35,085 bases of DNA from Firmicutes bacterium UBA6132 (lineage in GTDB: Bacteria; Bacillota_A; Clostridia; Tissierellales; Sedimentibacteraceae): the NCBI GenBank assembly GCA_002435835.1, contig DIVM01000199.1, forward strand, positions 1-35,085, written 5' to 3'. Below, piece by piece: positions 1 through 7,915 of this stretch; the first letter of the stretch is position 1, and each line of letters begins with the position of its first letter. A program made the translations under genes and the position numbers. The notes beneath the pieces were generated by a model. The model searched no databases, was not told where the DNA came from, and was given only the letters and a program-made list of their open reading frames with translations.

Positions 1-1
1 T

Positions 2-223
2 GGAATAAGAACTGGGTGTACAATAGAATGTATTCAACCTCTATTAAGGATGGTTGTTGCAGCAGGAAATGAACTTGTACCTAACCCTAATGGATGGCAG
101 TGGTATGGAGTTACACCTACAGCTTGGACAATTCCAGATGAAGTAACAGAGAAATATAGTAGTTTTTATTTTGCAGAAGATAGAGAGTTATTAGATAAAA
201 TTGTTCATACGTCAAATGAATAA
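2..223 (+). CDS. C-terminal fragment of an unrecognised protein (start lies left of the window)
   Basis: An open frame enters from the left edge and ends at TAA 221-223, giving 73 residues. The fragment contains TGCTIECIQPLLRMV and a Trp/Pro-rich stretch (NPNGWQWYG) before an acidic tail. I do not recognise the family. Base composition and codon use match the genes that follow. It ends 60 bases before the next start, which has only a ribosome binding site in front of it and no visible terminator. It is therefore probably cotranscribed with the 490-residue protein and belongs to the same catabolic cluster. No function is assigned. Confidence 0.7.
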   Translation, partial: GIRTGCTIECIQPLLRMVVAAGNELVPNPNGWQWYGVTPTAWTIPDEVTEKYSSFYFAEDRELLDKIVHTSNE

Positions 224-283
224 AAATTATTATTAGAATTACATGATTGTAACCAAATAAAATTATTAAATGTGAGGTAAAAT

Positions 284-1756
284 ATGAATAATGAAAAATT
301 GATACACCAACCTATTACACCTATTATTGCAAAAACATCTCAGTATGGAATCGATCCATCTTTAGTAAAAACTAGAGCTGCCGAAATGCCTAATATGGTT
401 TCACTAAAATTAAAAGAACTATTTCCTGATTTGCCAGATATCATTTATCCAGCTCCTGAGGGTGTGGACGGTATCAAAGAAGTTTATAGAGTTGCAGTTG
501 AATCTTTGAGACAACTTGACATGAGTAAAATTAAACCAGAACATTCTGTAAATGTTTTGGCTTCACATCATGGATTTACTCTATATGGCGGACAACCATA
601 TGCAGAACTTTTGAAAGCTATCAAGGATGTAGTTATAGAGAAGACAGGTTCTACGAATATCCGCTTGCGTGCTGGTGTTGGAATGAGATTTAGAGAAACT
701 GAAGAATATATTAAAAGATATGAGTTAGATACTTATTTTGATGGAAAAGCATCAGGTATGGCACCAGTAGATGAAGGTATTGCCATAGAAACTGAAATTG
801 GAACTCTATATGGTTTGAAAAAAGTATATGATGCTGATTGGATAATCCATGCACATCATACTGATGTTCGTGAAGTACATTTTCACAGACAAGTTGATAA
901 AGCCGTAAAGCCTTTTGGAATGTCATATGCAAGATGTGAAACTCGAAGCACATATCATCAAAACCTTGGACCAAGAGCTGCAAACTTTACAGCAAGAGCT
1001 ATCTTTGACTCAGAGTTTGTACAAAGTAAATTTGCCTTTGCTTCGTTTTTGAATGTTGGACCCCATGGAATAATAGGCGTTGATTCAGACACAGATTTAT
1101 ATGCATTAAACGATCGTGCAACTTTCTTAGGATGTCAATATTATGGAAAAATAATGACTCTATTTGGTGAGATTGATGAATGTATTGCTGTTTTGGATTT
1201 CCCATGTCCAGTGCCTTATGTATTTTCTGCCGGTGTAATTTATGGTAATTTCGTTGGAGCCAATACAGATCTTTATGATATGAATGTTCCATTGCCAGCA
1301 TATACATGGTATACAGAAGCATTTTATAATAAGAAAGATAAACCAATGTTAAATGATATACCTTCTATGAATCCAGCAGTAAAAATGTGTGTTCATAATT
1401 ATGCTTGGTTAGGTTATCCATCAGCATTCTTCTCAAAACATATTCCTACTATTGTTGTAGGTCAAGAACAAAGTGATCTTTTTGATACGGATCCATTAAA
1501 TATGGAATATATGGATTATGCTGCAGTAATCAAATCCACAGAAGGCGCTATGAATTTTGCTTACAATACTGCTGGTACAGATAAGGTTCTAATATTTGAT
1601 GGAGCAATGTCTGGTATAAATTTAAGTCGTTCTTTAGCTGAATTATTAATAGAAAAGGCACCAAGTGTAAGTGAAAAAGTAGATAAAGTGCTCCTTCCAA
1701 AATGGTTAAAGCAAAGAGGAGTAGATATTTCAATTTTGGAGAAATTAAAAAAATAA
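284..1756 (+). CDS. 490-residue conserved protein with weak lactate-racemase (LarA, DUF2088)-like layout
   Basis: The ATG start follows GAGG at a normal distance. The protein is soluble with no signal peptide. It is rich in His and aromatic residues. Around residues 125-140 an AGVGMRFRETEEYIKRY stretch resembles the LarA segment with an HRPxTxEE motif. It is followed by a DADWIIHAHHTD stretch where LarA has its ADL(I) strand and nickel-site region. The histidine of HRP is replaced by Met, and no GGRKS-like segment is present. If it is a LarA relative it would be a divergent isomerase or racemase of a hydroxy- or amino acid, possibly without nickel chemistry. The resemblance is by eye only. 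Its place ahead of a carrier and catabolic enzymes supports a metabolic role. Confidence 0.5.
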   Translation: MNNEKLIHQPITPIIAKTSQYGIDPSLVKTRAAEMPNMVSLKLKELFPDLPDIIYPAPEGVDGIKEVYRVAVESLRQLDMSKIKPEHSVNVLASHHGFTLYGGQPYAELLKAIKDVVIEKTGSTNIRLRAGVGMRFRETEEYIKRYELDTYFDGKASGMAPVDEGIAIETEIGTLYGLKKVYDADWIIHAHHTDVREVHFHRQVDKAVKPFGMSYARCETRSTYHQNLGPRAANFTARAIFDSEFVQSKFAFASFLNVGPHGIIGVDSDTDLYALNDRATFLGCQYYGKIMTLFGEIDECIAVLDFPCPVPYVFSAGVIYGNFVGANTDLYDMNVPLPAYTWYTEAFYNKKDKPMLNDIPSMNPAVKMCVHNYAWLGYPSAFFSKHIPTIVVGQEQSDLFDTDPLNMEYMDYAAVIKSTEGAMNFAYNTAGTDKVLIFDGAMSGINLSRSLAELLIEKAPSVSEKVDKVLLPKWLKQRGVDISILEKLKK

Positions 1757-1768
1757 TTTAATAACTTA

Positions 1769-1815
1769 ACTCAGCCTTCATAAGCTGTATTCATTACTTA
1801 ATAGTAAGGCTGAGT
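1769..1815 (+). terminator. Hairpin between the LarA-like gene and the carrier gene
   Basis: ACTCAGCCTT (1769-1778) pairs perfectly with AAGGCTGAGT (1806-1815) across a 27-base loop. The downstream tract is A/T rich but not a clean T run. It may be a weak terminator or an mRNA-processing/stability element inside an operon. Confidence 0.45.
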
Positions 1816-1874
1816 AAATAATTAATTATATATTCTGAATTTTCAAGAAATAAAAACTAAAAGGAGAACATGTT

Positions 1875-3125
1875 ATGAGCATTATTGCAAAACAATCAGG
1901 AATTATTGAAAAAGGTCCAGGCTATGATTCTGGTATCGCGGATTTAAAAAAGAACTTAAACTCAAAAACTATTACTGCAGGCTTTATAGCATCAGTATTT
2001 GGATGTACAGGTCCAGCGCTTGTTACCATCAATGCAAGTACTGCAGCTGGATATACGACAGAACAAACAGTTTCTTGGCTTTTTGGTATCTATGTTTTTG
2101 GTGGACTTATTAGTTTAATTATGGCACTATATTATAAAATGCCAATCGTTGGTGCGTTTTCTATTCCTGGAGCATCAATGCTTGCAACATCTTTAGTTGG
2201 CTATTCTTTCAGTGAGGCAGGTGGTGCCTTCATAATGGCTGGAATAATTGTGCTTTTGCTTGGAATAACTGGTCTTATGGGAAAAGTAATGAAGTTTCTT
2301 CCTTTACCAATTGTAATGGGAATGATAGCGGGCGTTATGTTAAGATTTGGTACTAATATAGTAAATTCTACTATGAGTTTACCGATTGTCTGTGGCGCTG
2401 CTTTATTTGGATATTTACTTGTTCCAAAAATATCAAAAAAATTCTCCCCTATATTAGCAGCTTTAATTTTAGGTGTTATAGCATTGTTTGCAACTGGAGG
2501 ATTTAGTGTAGAAGCATTTGAGCTTAAATATATACCACCTCAAATTGTAATTCCGTCATTTAATGCTGCGTCAATTTTATCTGTATCTGTTCCACTTGCT
2601 GCATTGGTAGTTGGAGCTGAAAATGCTCAAGCAATTGGTGTGCTTTATGCACAAGGATATAAACCGCCAGTAAATGCAATGACAGCAATTAGTGGTATTG
2701 GCGGTATTTTTTCGGGTTTAGTAGGAGCTCATAATGCTAATATAGCAGGACCAATGACTGCAATATGTTCTTCTTCTGAAGCAGGTGAAGATAAAAATGG
2801 ACGTTATGCTGCTGCCTTTGCTAATGGATGTTTTTTCATAACATTTGGATTGTTTGCAAGTTTTGCTATTGCATTTATAAAAGTTATTCCATCTGCATTA
2901 ATTAATTTATTAGCAGGACTCGCTATGATAGGTGTGTTGGTAGGTTCGTTTAAAGACGCTTTTGGTTTTGGTAATTTTAAAACTGGAGCATTCACAGCAT
3001 TAATTGTTGGAGCTAGTGGAATTACAGTTTTTAATATTGGAGCAGCTTTCTGGGCTTTATTGTTTGGCGTAATTATTTCTTTAATTTCTGAAAAGAAAGA
3101 TTTTGATGAAGAACCAGCAAATTAA
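1875..3125 (+). CDS. BenE-family (benzoate/H+ symporter-like) membrane carrier
   Basis: A 416-residue hydrophobic protein with about 11-12 membrane segments. It starts at ATG after AAGGAG. The order of motifs follows the BenE family: a GYTTEQTVSWLFGIY stretch near residues 59-73, the IPGASMLATSL stretch after the second or third helix, and GAHNANIAGPMTAICSSSEAG near the middle of the C-terminal half, where BenE proteins have a GGHxxNLAAITAAIC segment. The family imports aromatic carboxylates by proton symport. Here the substrate is unknown, because no anaerobic aromatic pathway is visible and the neighbours make pyruvate and acetyl-CoA from a hydroxy-oxo acid. It probably imports the substrate of this cluster. 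The C-terminus is short and acidic. Confidence 0.75.
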   Translation: MSIIAKQSGIIEKGPGYDSGIADLKKNLNSKTITAGFIASVFGCTGPALVTINASTAAGYTTEQTVSWLFGIYVFGGLISLIMALYYKMPIVGAFSIPGASMLATSLVGYSFSEAGGAFIMAGIIVLLLGITGLMGKVMKFLPLPIVMGMIAGVMLRFGTNIVNSTMSLPIVCGAALFGYLLVPKISKKFSPILAALILGVIALFATGGFSVEAFELKYIPPQIVIPSFNAASILSVSVPLAALVVGAENAQAIGVLYAQGYKPPVNAMTAISGIGGIFSGLVGAHNANIAGPMTAICSSSEAGEDKNGRYAAAFANGCFFITFGLFASFAIAFIKVIPSALINLLAGLAMIGVLVGSFKDAFGFGNFKTGAFTALIVGASGITVFNIGAAFWALLFGVIISLISEKKDFDEEPAN

Positions 3126-3186
3126 GAATTGTTAAGCATGTGGGTGCTTATTAGTACTCGCAGCTTGTCATAGAAGGAGGCTAAAC

Positions 3187-4272
3187 ATGAATGAGATAAT
3201 TAAAGGCAGAATATCTAAATTGCAAGAACATCTTAATAATTTAGGACTTGATGCTGCTGTAATCATGGATAGAGAAAATATTATTTATTTTGCACAAATG
3301 GAAGATATTGAAGCAGGCTCATTAATAGTACCAGCAATCGGCGATCCAATATTTATTTGTCTTTGGTTAGATGCAAGGTATGTTAGGGATACAACGGGGA
3401 TAGAAGTAGTACCATATTTTTTTCCAGGAGAAAATGTAAGTCAAAAGACTGCAGATTTTGTTAGGGACTTGGGAATCAATAATCCAAAAATAGGTTTTAC
3501 AAGATACTTTATTTCTTTAAATGATTACAAATGTTTGAGAGATACAGTGCCAAATATTTTCTTTGGTGATATTGCAGAAGCTTGTTATCAAATACGTTCA
3601 ATAAAAGCTGAGCACGAAATAGAATATATCAAAAAGGCTGCTGGATTTTTGAAAGAAGGTATGAAATCTGCCATAAAAGCTGTAAAACCAGGCCTGAAAG
3701 AAACTGATATTTTGGCTGAAGCAGAATATGCCATGCGCAAAGCAGGTTCCGAAGGAAGTCCATTTAGAATGCAAGTTCTTCGTCATGACCGCCAACAATT
3801 AGTTCACCCATATGCGGGAGATTATGTCATACGAGATAATGAGCCTGTAGTAATTCATCTTGGAGCATCTTATAAGGGATATACAGCGAAGATGTGCCGT
3901 ACTGTTTTTCTTGGAAATGCAGAAATTGAAACAGTTAAAATATATGATATTTTAAAGGAAGCTCAAAAGATTGCAATTACATCTTTGAAAGTAGGTATAA
4001 AAGCTAAAGATGTATATGAAAAAGTGTATAACTATGTTCACGATCATGGTTATGCAAAAATGTTTTTAGATACAATAGGCTATGGTGTTGGAATTCGTCA
4101 ATCAGAGTTTTATCCAATAATCAGTAAAAATTCTTCGCACATATTGCATGAGAACATGGTTGTTGATGTATTGCTTCCTACCATATATAACCCTAAAGTT
4201 GGAGGACCGAGAATAACTGATACAATTTTAATCAAGAACGATGGTTGTATTAATTTGACTGATTATAATTAA
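3187..4272 (+). CDS. M24-family creatinase-type hydrolase lacking most aminopeptidase metal ligands
   Basis: A 361-residue protein starting at ATG after GAAGGAGG. Residues 8-130 form the creatinase/prolidase N-terminal domain and residues 145-355 the pita-bread domain. Four of the five metal ligands of M24 metallopeptidases are replaced: the two Asp by His224 and Lys235 (IHLGASYKGYTAK), the His by Ser306 and the last Glu by Thr344 (RITDT). The equivalent of creatinase His232 (in AHNP) is kept as His207 (VHPY), with identical spacing to the GY motif. Creatinase Glu262 aligns with Cys237. So this is likely a metal-independent C-N hydrolase related to creatinase or ectoine hydrolase, not an Xaa-Pro peptidase. 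It sits between a carrier and an aldolase/dehydrogenase pair, so it may act on the imported compound. Confidence 0.8.
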   Translation: MNEIIKGRISKLQEHLNNLGLDAAVIMDRENIIYFAQMEDIEAGSLIVPAIGDPIFICLWLDARYVRDTTGIEVVPYFFPGENVSQKTADFVRDLGINNPKIGFTRYFISLNDYKCLRDTVPNIFFGDIAEACYQIRSIKAEHEIEYIKKAAGFLKEGMKSAIKAVKPGLKETDILAEAEYAMRKAGSEGSPFRMQVLRHDRQQLVHPYAGDYVIRDNEPVVIHLGASYKGYTAKMCRTVFLGNAEIETVKIYDILKEAQKIAITSLKVGIKAKDVYEKVYNYVHDHGYAKMFLDTIGYGVGIRQSEFYPIISKNSSHILHENMVVDVLLPTIYNPKVGGPRITDTILIKNDGCINLTDYN

Positions 4273-4289
4273 TTAATAACATTATTTTC

Positions 4290-4345
4290 TCATTATAAAT
4301 AAGCATAAATATATATATATTTATTTATTTATTTATTTATAATGA
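4290..4345 (+). terminator. AT-rich hairpin after the creatinase-type gene
   Basis: TCATTATAAATAA (4290-4302) pairs with TTATTTATAATGA (4333-4345). The loop is TA/ATTT simple repeat. It lies 18 bases after the stop codon and probably ends the upstream transcript, though it lacks GC pairs and a clear T tract. Confidence 0.4.
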
Positions 4346-4493
4346 AATTTAAAAATTGAGCATTAAATGATGAATTTACGAACTGCATTCAATATTGCCG
4401 AATAAATTTTAAAAAAATCTTTACTTTTAGAACAGATTGTGATAACATAAAAAAAAGGTATTGTTTTTACTATTATTAAATAATAAGGGGCAT

Positions 4494-4523
4494 TTGAAAA
4501 GTAAAATGTCCATTTATTATAAA
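4494..4523 (+). promoter_or_regulatory. Sigma-A promoter for the acetaldehyde dehydrogenase/aldolase operon
   Basis: TTGAAA (4494-4499), an 18-base spacer and TATAAA (4518-4523) lie in the 409-base gap before the dehydrogenase gene, predicting a start near 4530. The rest of the gap (4346-4493 and 4556-4668) holds no gene that I can support, but it contains another ATTTACGAAC copy at 4374-4383 and a short GC-rich patch near 4561-4570. Confidence 0.5.
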
Positions 4524-4530
4524 TATATTT

Positions 4531-4555
4531 ACGAACACAGTTCGTTAATGACGAA
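4531..4555. promoter_or_regulatory. Operator-like array of three alternating ACGAA half-sites
   Basis: ACGAA (4531), TTCGT (4541) and ACGAA (4551) begin exactly ten bases apart on alternating strands. ACGAAC-aca-GTTCGT (4531-4545) is a perfect palindrome. The array covers the predicted transcription start of the dehydrogenase/aldolase operon, a typical repressor position. A further half-site with the same flank (ATTTACGAAC) is at 4374-4383, 153 bases upstream. The regulator is not in the window. Confidence 0.5.
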
Positions 4556-4681
4556 ATTAAGGCGGCGCGAAATTCAGCACTAAATAGTTTATGTTTTAGA
4601 TTAAGGTGTTAATTCACAGCTTTAATTAAAGAATAAGATAAGTAAATATGAAGAACAAAAAAATTTTTGGGAGGTTTAATT

Positions 4682-5560
4682 TTGGAAAAAATAAAAGTTG
4701 GAATTATTGGCCCTGGTAATATTGGGCAGGATTTGATAGTTAAATTGGGAAGAAGCGATCTTTTAGAAGTTGTTTGTGTGGTTAGTCACAGAGAATCAGA
4801 AAATCTTAAGCAAGTAAGAGCAAAAGGTATAGATGCATCTGCTGACGGTGTTGATTATTTAATTGAAAAATACAAAGGTGAAATACAAATAGTATTCGAT
4901 TGTACTTCAGCCACAGGTCATATTGAAGCAGCACCAAAGTTAAAAGAAGCAGGTATGTTTGCTCTTGATCTGACTCCTGCAGCTGTAGGACCTTATTGTT
5001 CTCCAGCAGTAAATTTAGATGAAGAACTTTTAAAATTAGACAATGTAAATCTTGTTACTTGTGCTGGACAAGCAACAACTCCAATGGTAGCTGCTATAAA
5101 TAAAGCTGTTGGTGTGTCATATGCAGAAGTTGTTTCTTCAATCAGCAGTAAAAGCGCTGGACCAGGAACAAGAGCAAATATTGACGAATTTACAGTAACT
5201 ACTAAAAGAGCATTAGAAGTTATAGGTGGAGCAGATGAAGCAAAAGTAATTATAATACTTAATCCTGCTGAACCTCCAATTTTTATGAGAAATACAATTT
5301 ACACAAAAGTAAAAAATCCCGATATGGAAAAAATAAGGGAAGCTGCTTTTGAATGTTTAAAAACTGTTCAACAATATGTTCCAGGCTATCGTTTCTTATT
5401 AGAGCCAATTATTCAAGACGATATTGTTACTATAATGGTTGAAGTTGAAGGATTAGGAGATTATTTACCAGTATATTCAGGAAATTTAGATATCATTACA
5501 TCTGCAGCAGTTTGTATTGCAGAAAAAAAAGCTCAGCAATTGTTAGGAGGTACAAAATAA
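4682..5560 (+). CDS. mhpF: Acetaldehyde dehydrogenase, acetylating (MhpF/DmpF family)
   Basis: Converts acetaldehyde, NAD+ and CoA to acetyl-CoA and NADH, normally receiving acetaldehyde by channelling from the partner aldolase. The 292 residues carry the Rossmann motif GPGNIG (10-15) and the catalytic cysteine in NLVTCAGQATTPMV (Cys127). The TTG at 4682 is chosen because GGGAGG (4669-4674) sits six bases before it. An in-frame TTG at 4667 overlaps that site and would add GGLIL residues. The stop codon abuts the aldolase ATG directly, and the aldolase ribosome site lies inside this gene, so translation is probably coupled. No NADH-consuming partner is in the cluster. Confidence 0.92.
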   Translation: MEKIKVGIIGPGNIGQDLIVKLGRSDLLEVVCVVSHRESENLKQVRAKGIDASADGVDYLIEKYKGEIQIVFDCTSATGHIEAAPKLKEAGMFALDLTPAAVGPYCSPAVNLDEELLKLDNVNLVTCAGQATTPMVAAINKAVGVSYAEVVSSISSKSAGPGTRANIDEFTVTTKRALEVIGGADEAKVIIILNPAEPPIFMRNTIYTKVKNPDMEKIREAAFECLKTVQQYVPGYRFLLEPIIQDDIVTIMVEVEGLGDYLPVYSGNLDIITSAAVCIAEKKAQQLLGGTK

Positions 5561-6571
5561 ATGTCTAAAATATATTTAACAGATACTACATTAAGGGATG
5601 GAAGTCATACAGTTTCGCATAAATTCACTCCAGATGATATGAAAAAAATAGCTTCAGCTTTGGATGAAGCAGGCATTGATATAATTGAAGTAGGACATGG
5701 TGATGGTTTGACAGGTTCAACCATAAACTATGGGTTTTCAACATACAGCGACTTTGAATTAATTAAAGCTGCAGCATCAGTTATTAAAAATGCAAAGCTT
5801 TCTGTGTTGTTAATTCCAGGCATTGGAACTGTTGAAGATTTGGAAAGAGCAAAGGAATGTGGAGCTACTGCTGTTAGAGTTGCAACGCATTGTACGGAAG
5901 CTGATGTTTCTGCTCAACATATTAAAGCTGCTAAAAAAATGGGTATGTTTACAATTGGATTTTTAATGATGGCTCATCTTACAACTGTTGACAGAATAGT
6001 TGTAGAAGCTTTAAAAATGGAATCCTATGGTGCTGATGTTGTTTATTGCACAGATTCTGCAGGTGCAATGCTTCCAAAAGATGTTACAGAAAAAGTTACT
6101 GCATTGAAGAAAAATTTAAAAGTTCCAATTGGATTTCACAGCCACAACAATTTAGGGGTCGCAATAGGAAACAGCATAGCAGCGATAGAAGCTGGCGCAA
6201 CATATGTTGATGGCTCATTGTCAGGACTTGGCGCAGGGGCTGGAAATACTTCTTCAGACACTTTGGTAGCTGTTTTAAATAGGCTAAACATTGACCACAA
6301 TGCAGACTTGTACAAAGTGATGGATGCAAGTTCTAAAGCTTTAGTTCCGGTTTTAGAAAGCAAAGGGCTTCAAACTCAGACTAATCTTGATGCAATGATG
6401 GTAGGATATGCAGGTGTTTATTCAAGCTTTTTGCTTCATGCTAAAAGAGCATCTGAAAGATTTAATGTGGATGTAAGAGATATCCTTATAGAACTTGGCA
6501 AAAGAAAAGCTGTTGGCGGTCAAGAAGACTGGATAATAGAAGTTGCTCATGAATTAAGCAAAAAAAAATAA
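5561..6571 (+). CDS. mhpE: 4-hydroxy-2-oxovalerate aldolase (MhpE/DmpG family)
   Basis: Cleaves 4-hydroxy-2-oxovalerate to pyruvate and acetaldehyde in a divalent-metal-dependent HMGL-like TIM barrel. The 336 residues begin TDTTLRDGSHTVSHKF, with the conserved Arg-Asp and His of the active site. A metal-binding HSHNNLGVA segment lies near residues 193-201. The C-terminal communication domain (DVRDILIELGKRKAVGGQEDW) matches DmpG. The gene follows the dehydrogenase with no gap, as in meta-cleavage operons, but no dioxygenase or hydratase is present. In this anaerobe the substrate must come from another route, possibly from the upstream hydrolase and LarA-like protein. Confidence 0.93.
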   Translation: MSKIYLTDTTLRDGSHTVSHKFTPDDMKKIASALDEAGIDIIEVGHGDGLTGSTINYGFSTYSDFELIKAAASVIKNAKLSVLLIPGIGTVEDLERAKECGATAVRVATHCTEADVSAQHIKAAKKMGMFTIGFLMMAHLTTVDRIVVEALKMESYGADVVYCTDSAGAMLPKDVTEKVTALKKNLKVPIGFHSHNNLGVAIGNSIAAIEAGATYVDGSLSGLGAGAGNTSSDTLVAVLNRLNIDHNADLYKVMDASSKALVPVLESKGLQTQTNLDAMMVGYAGVYSSFLLHAKRASERFNVDVRDILIELGKRKAVGGQEDWIIEVAHELSKKK

Positions 6572-6592
6572 TAGTATCAATTATAAAATGAG

Positions 6593-6626
6593 GCTGTTGC
6601 ATTAAAAATTTAATGCAGCAGCTTTT
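6593..6626 (+). terminator. Intrinsic terminator of the dehydrogenase/aldolase operon
   Basis: GCTGTTGCATTAAA pairs with TTTAATGCAGCAGC (one G-U pair, two-base loop), followed by TTTT and a T-rich tract. It lies 22 bases after the aldolase stop. Confidence 0.85.
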
Positions 6627-6745
6627 AATATTAATTTTTATTGTGATAGCATTAGATTTTGAGTTTGTTGATTGTTATTAAATAAAGCTATTATAAGTTT
6701 GACGAACATAAAATTATTATATTTAATGTCAATTTATTTTTTATA

Positions 6746-6754
6746 TGTTATAAT
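6746..6754 (+). promoter_or_regulatory. Extended -10 promoter for the DUF362 gene
   Basis: TGTTATAAT is a perfect extended -10 element with no good -35, giving a start near 6761 and a leader of about 27 bases before the TTG start. Confidence 0.5.
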
Positions 6755-6787
6755 ACGTTAGAAAATATTTAAAATTGGAGGTATACT

Positions 6788-7861
6788 TTGGAAAAATCAA
6801 AAGTATATTTTTGCGATTTATATTCTGAATCGCAAAATAAAAATTTATTTAACAGATTAAGAAAATTATTTGATGTAGCAGGATTTAATGAATTTATTGG
6901 AAATAATGATTTAGTTGCTATAAAACTTCATTTTGGAGAAAAAGGAAACTTTACATATATGCATCCTGTTGCAGTTAGACAAATAGTAGATAAAGTTAAA
7001 GAATATGGTGGTAAGCCTTTTTTAACTGATACTAACACTTTATATACTGGATCAAGAACAAATTCTGTTGATCATTTAACTACTGCAATAGAAAATGGTT
7101 TTGCATATTCAGTAGTAAACGCACCTGTTATAATCGCTGATGGAGTTTTGGGGAAAAATGTTGAAGAAGTAAAAATAAATAAAAAACATTTTGATACTGT
7201 AAAAATTGCAGGAGAAATACATAACTCCTCTTCAATGATTTTGATGTCACATTTTAAAGGCCATGAGATGGCAGGTTTTGGTGGTGCATTAAAAAATTTA
7301 GCTATGGGTTGTGCAACTCCAGCTGGCAAACAAATGCAACACTCAGATGTTAAGCCAACTGTTAAGGATTCAAAGTGTATTGGGTGTTTTATGTGCGCAA
7401 AATCTTGTCCAAAAGAAGCTATTTCTATTGAAAATAGAATTGCAGTTATAGATTATGATTTGTGTTATGGATGCGGTGAATGTCCAACTGTATGCCCTAC
7501 AAGAGCTATTAAAGTACAATGGGAAACAGACGGAACAATATTTCTTGAAAAAATGGCTGAATATGCATATGGAGCTGTGGAAAATAAAGAGAATAAAGTA
7601 GGATATATAACATTTGTAATGAATGTAACGCCTTTATGTGATTGCGTACCTTTTTCAGGCAGGCCAATTTCACATGACATAGGTATTTTTGCATCAAAGG
7701 ACCCTGTAGCTTTGGACCAAGCGTGCTATGATGCTGTTTGTGAATCAATGAAACTTGATGTATTTAAACACGCCCATCCTGGAGTTCATGCAACAAAAAT
7801 ATTAGATTATGCTGAAGAACTGGGATTGGGTAGTAAAGATTACGAAATTATTAAATTATAA
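6788..7861 (+). CDS. DUF362 protein with an inserted 2x[4Fe-4S] ferredoxin domain
   Basis: A 357-residue cytoplasmic protein starting at TTG, with GGAGG seven bases upstream. Residues 1-190 and about 260-340 are DUF362 (LVAIKLHFGEKGN, SHFKGHEMAGFGGALKNLAMG, SKDPVALDQACYD). Between them a bacterial ferredoxin domain has CIGCFMCAKSCP and CYGCGECPTVCP, enough for two [4Fe-4S] clusters. The family is common in anaerobes and its reaction is not established, so only an iron-sulfur electron-transfer or maturation role is suggested. It has its own promoter and is followed 54 bases later by the UvrC-like gene. Confidence 0.85.
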   Translation: MEKSKVYFCDLYSESQNKNLFNRLRKLFDVAGFNEFIGNNDLVAIKLHFGEKGNFTYMHPVAVRQIVDKVKEYGGKPFLTDTNTLYTGSRTNSVDHLTTAIENGFAYSVVNAPVIIADGVLGKNVEEVKINKKHFDTVKIAGEIHNSSSMILMSHFKGHEMAGFGGALKNLAMGCATPAGKQMQHSDVKPTVKDSKCIGCFMCAKSCPKEAISIENRIAVIDYDLCYGCGECPTVCPTRAIKVQWETDGTIFLEKMAEYAYGAVENKENKVGYITFVMNVTPLCDCVPFSGRPISHDIGIFASKDPVALDQACYDAVCESMKLDVFKHAHPGVHATKILDYAEELGLGSKDYEIIKL

Positions 7862-7915
7862 AACAATTAGTGATTTTAAATATTTAGTAATGCTTATTTT
7901 GGAAGGTGTCATAAT

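Noticed and set aside
4305..4340. TA and ATTT simple repeats after the creatinase-type gene
   Set aside because: Low-complexity AT sequence forming the loop of a hairpin; too short and irregular to be a mobile or phase-variable repeat with a target gene.
4648..4722. Short ORF beginning ATG 4648 in another frame
   Set aside because: No ribosome site and it overlaps the dehydrogenase start; its sequence is a frame shadow.
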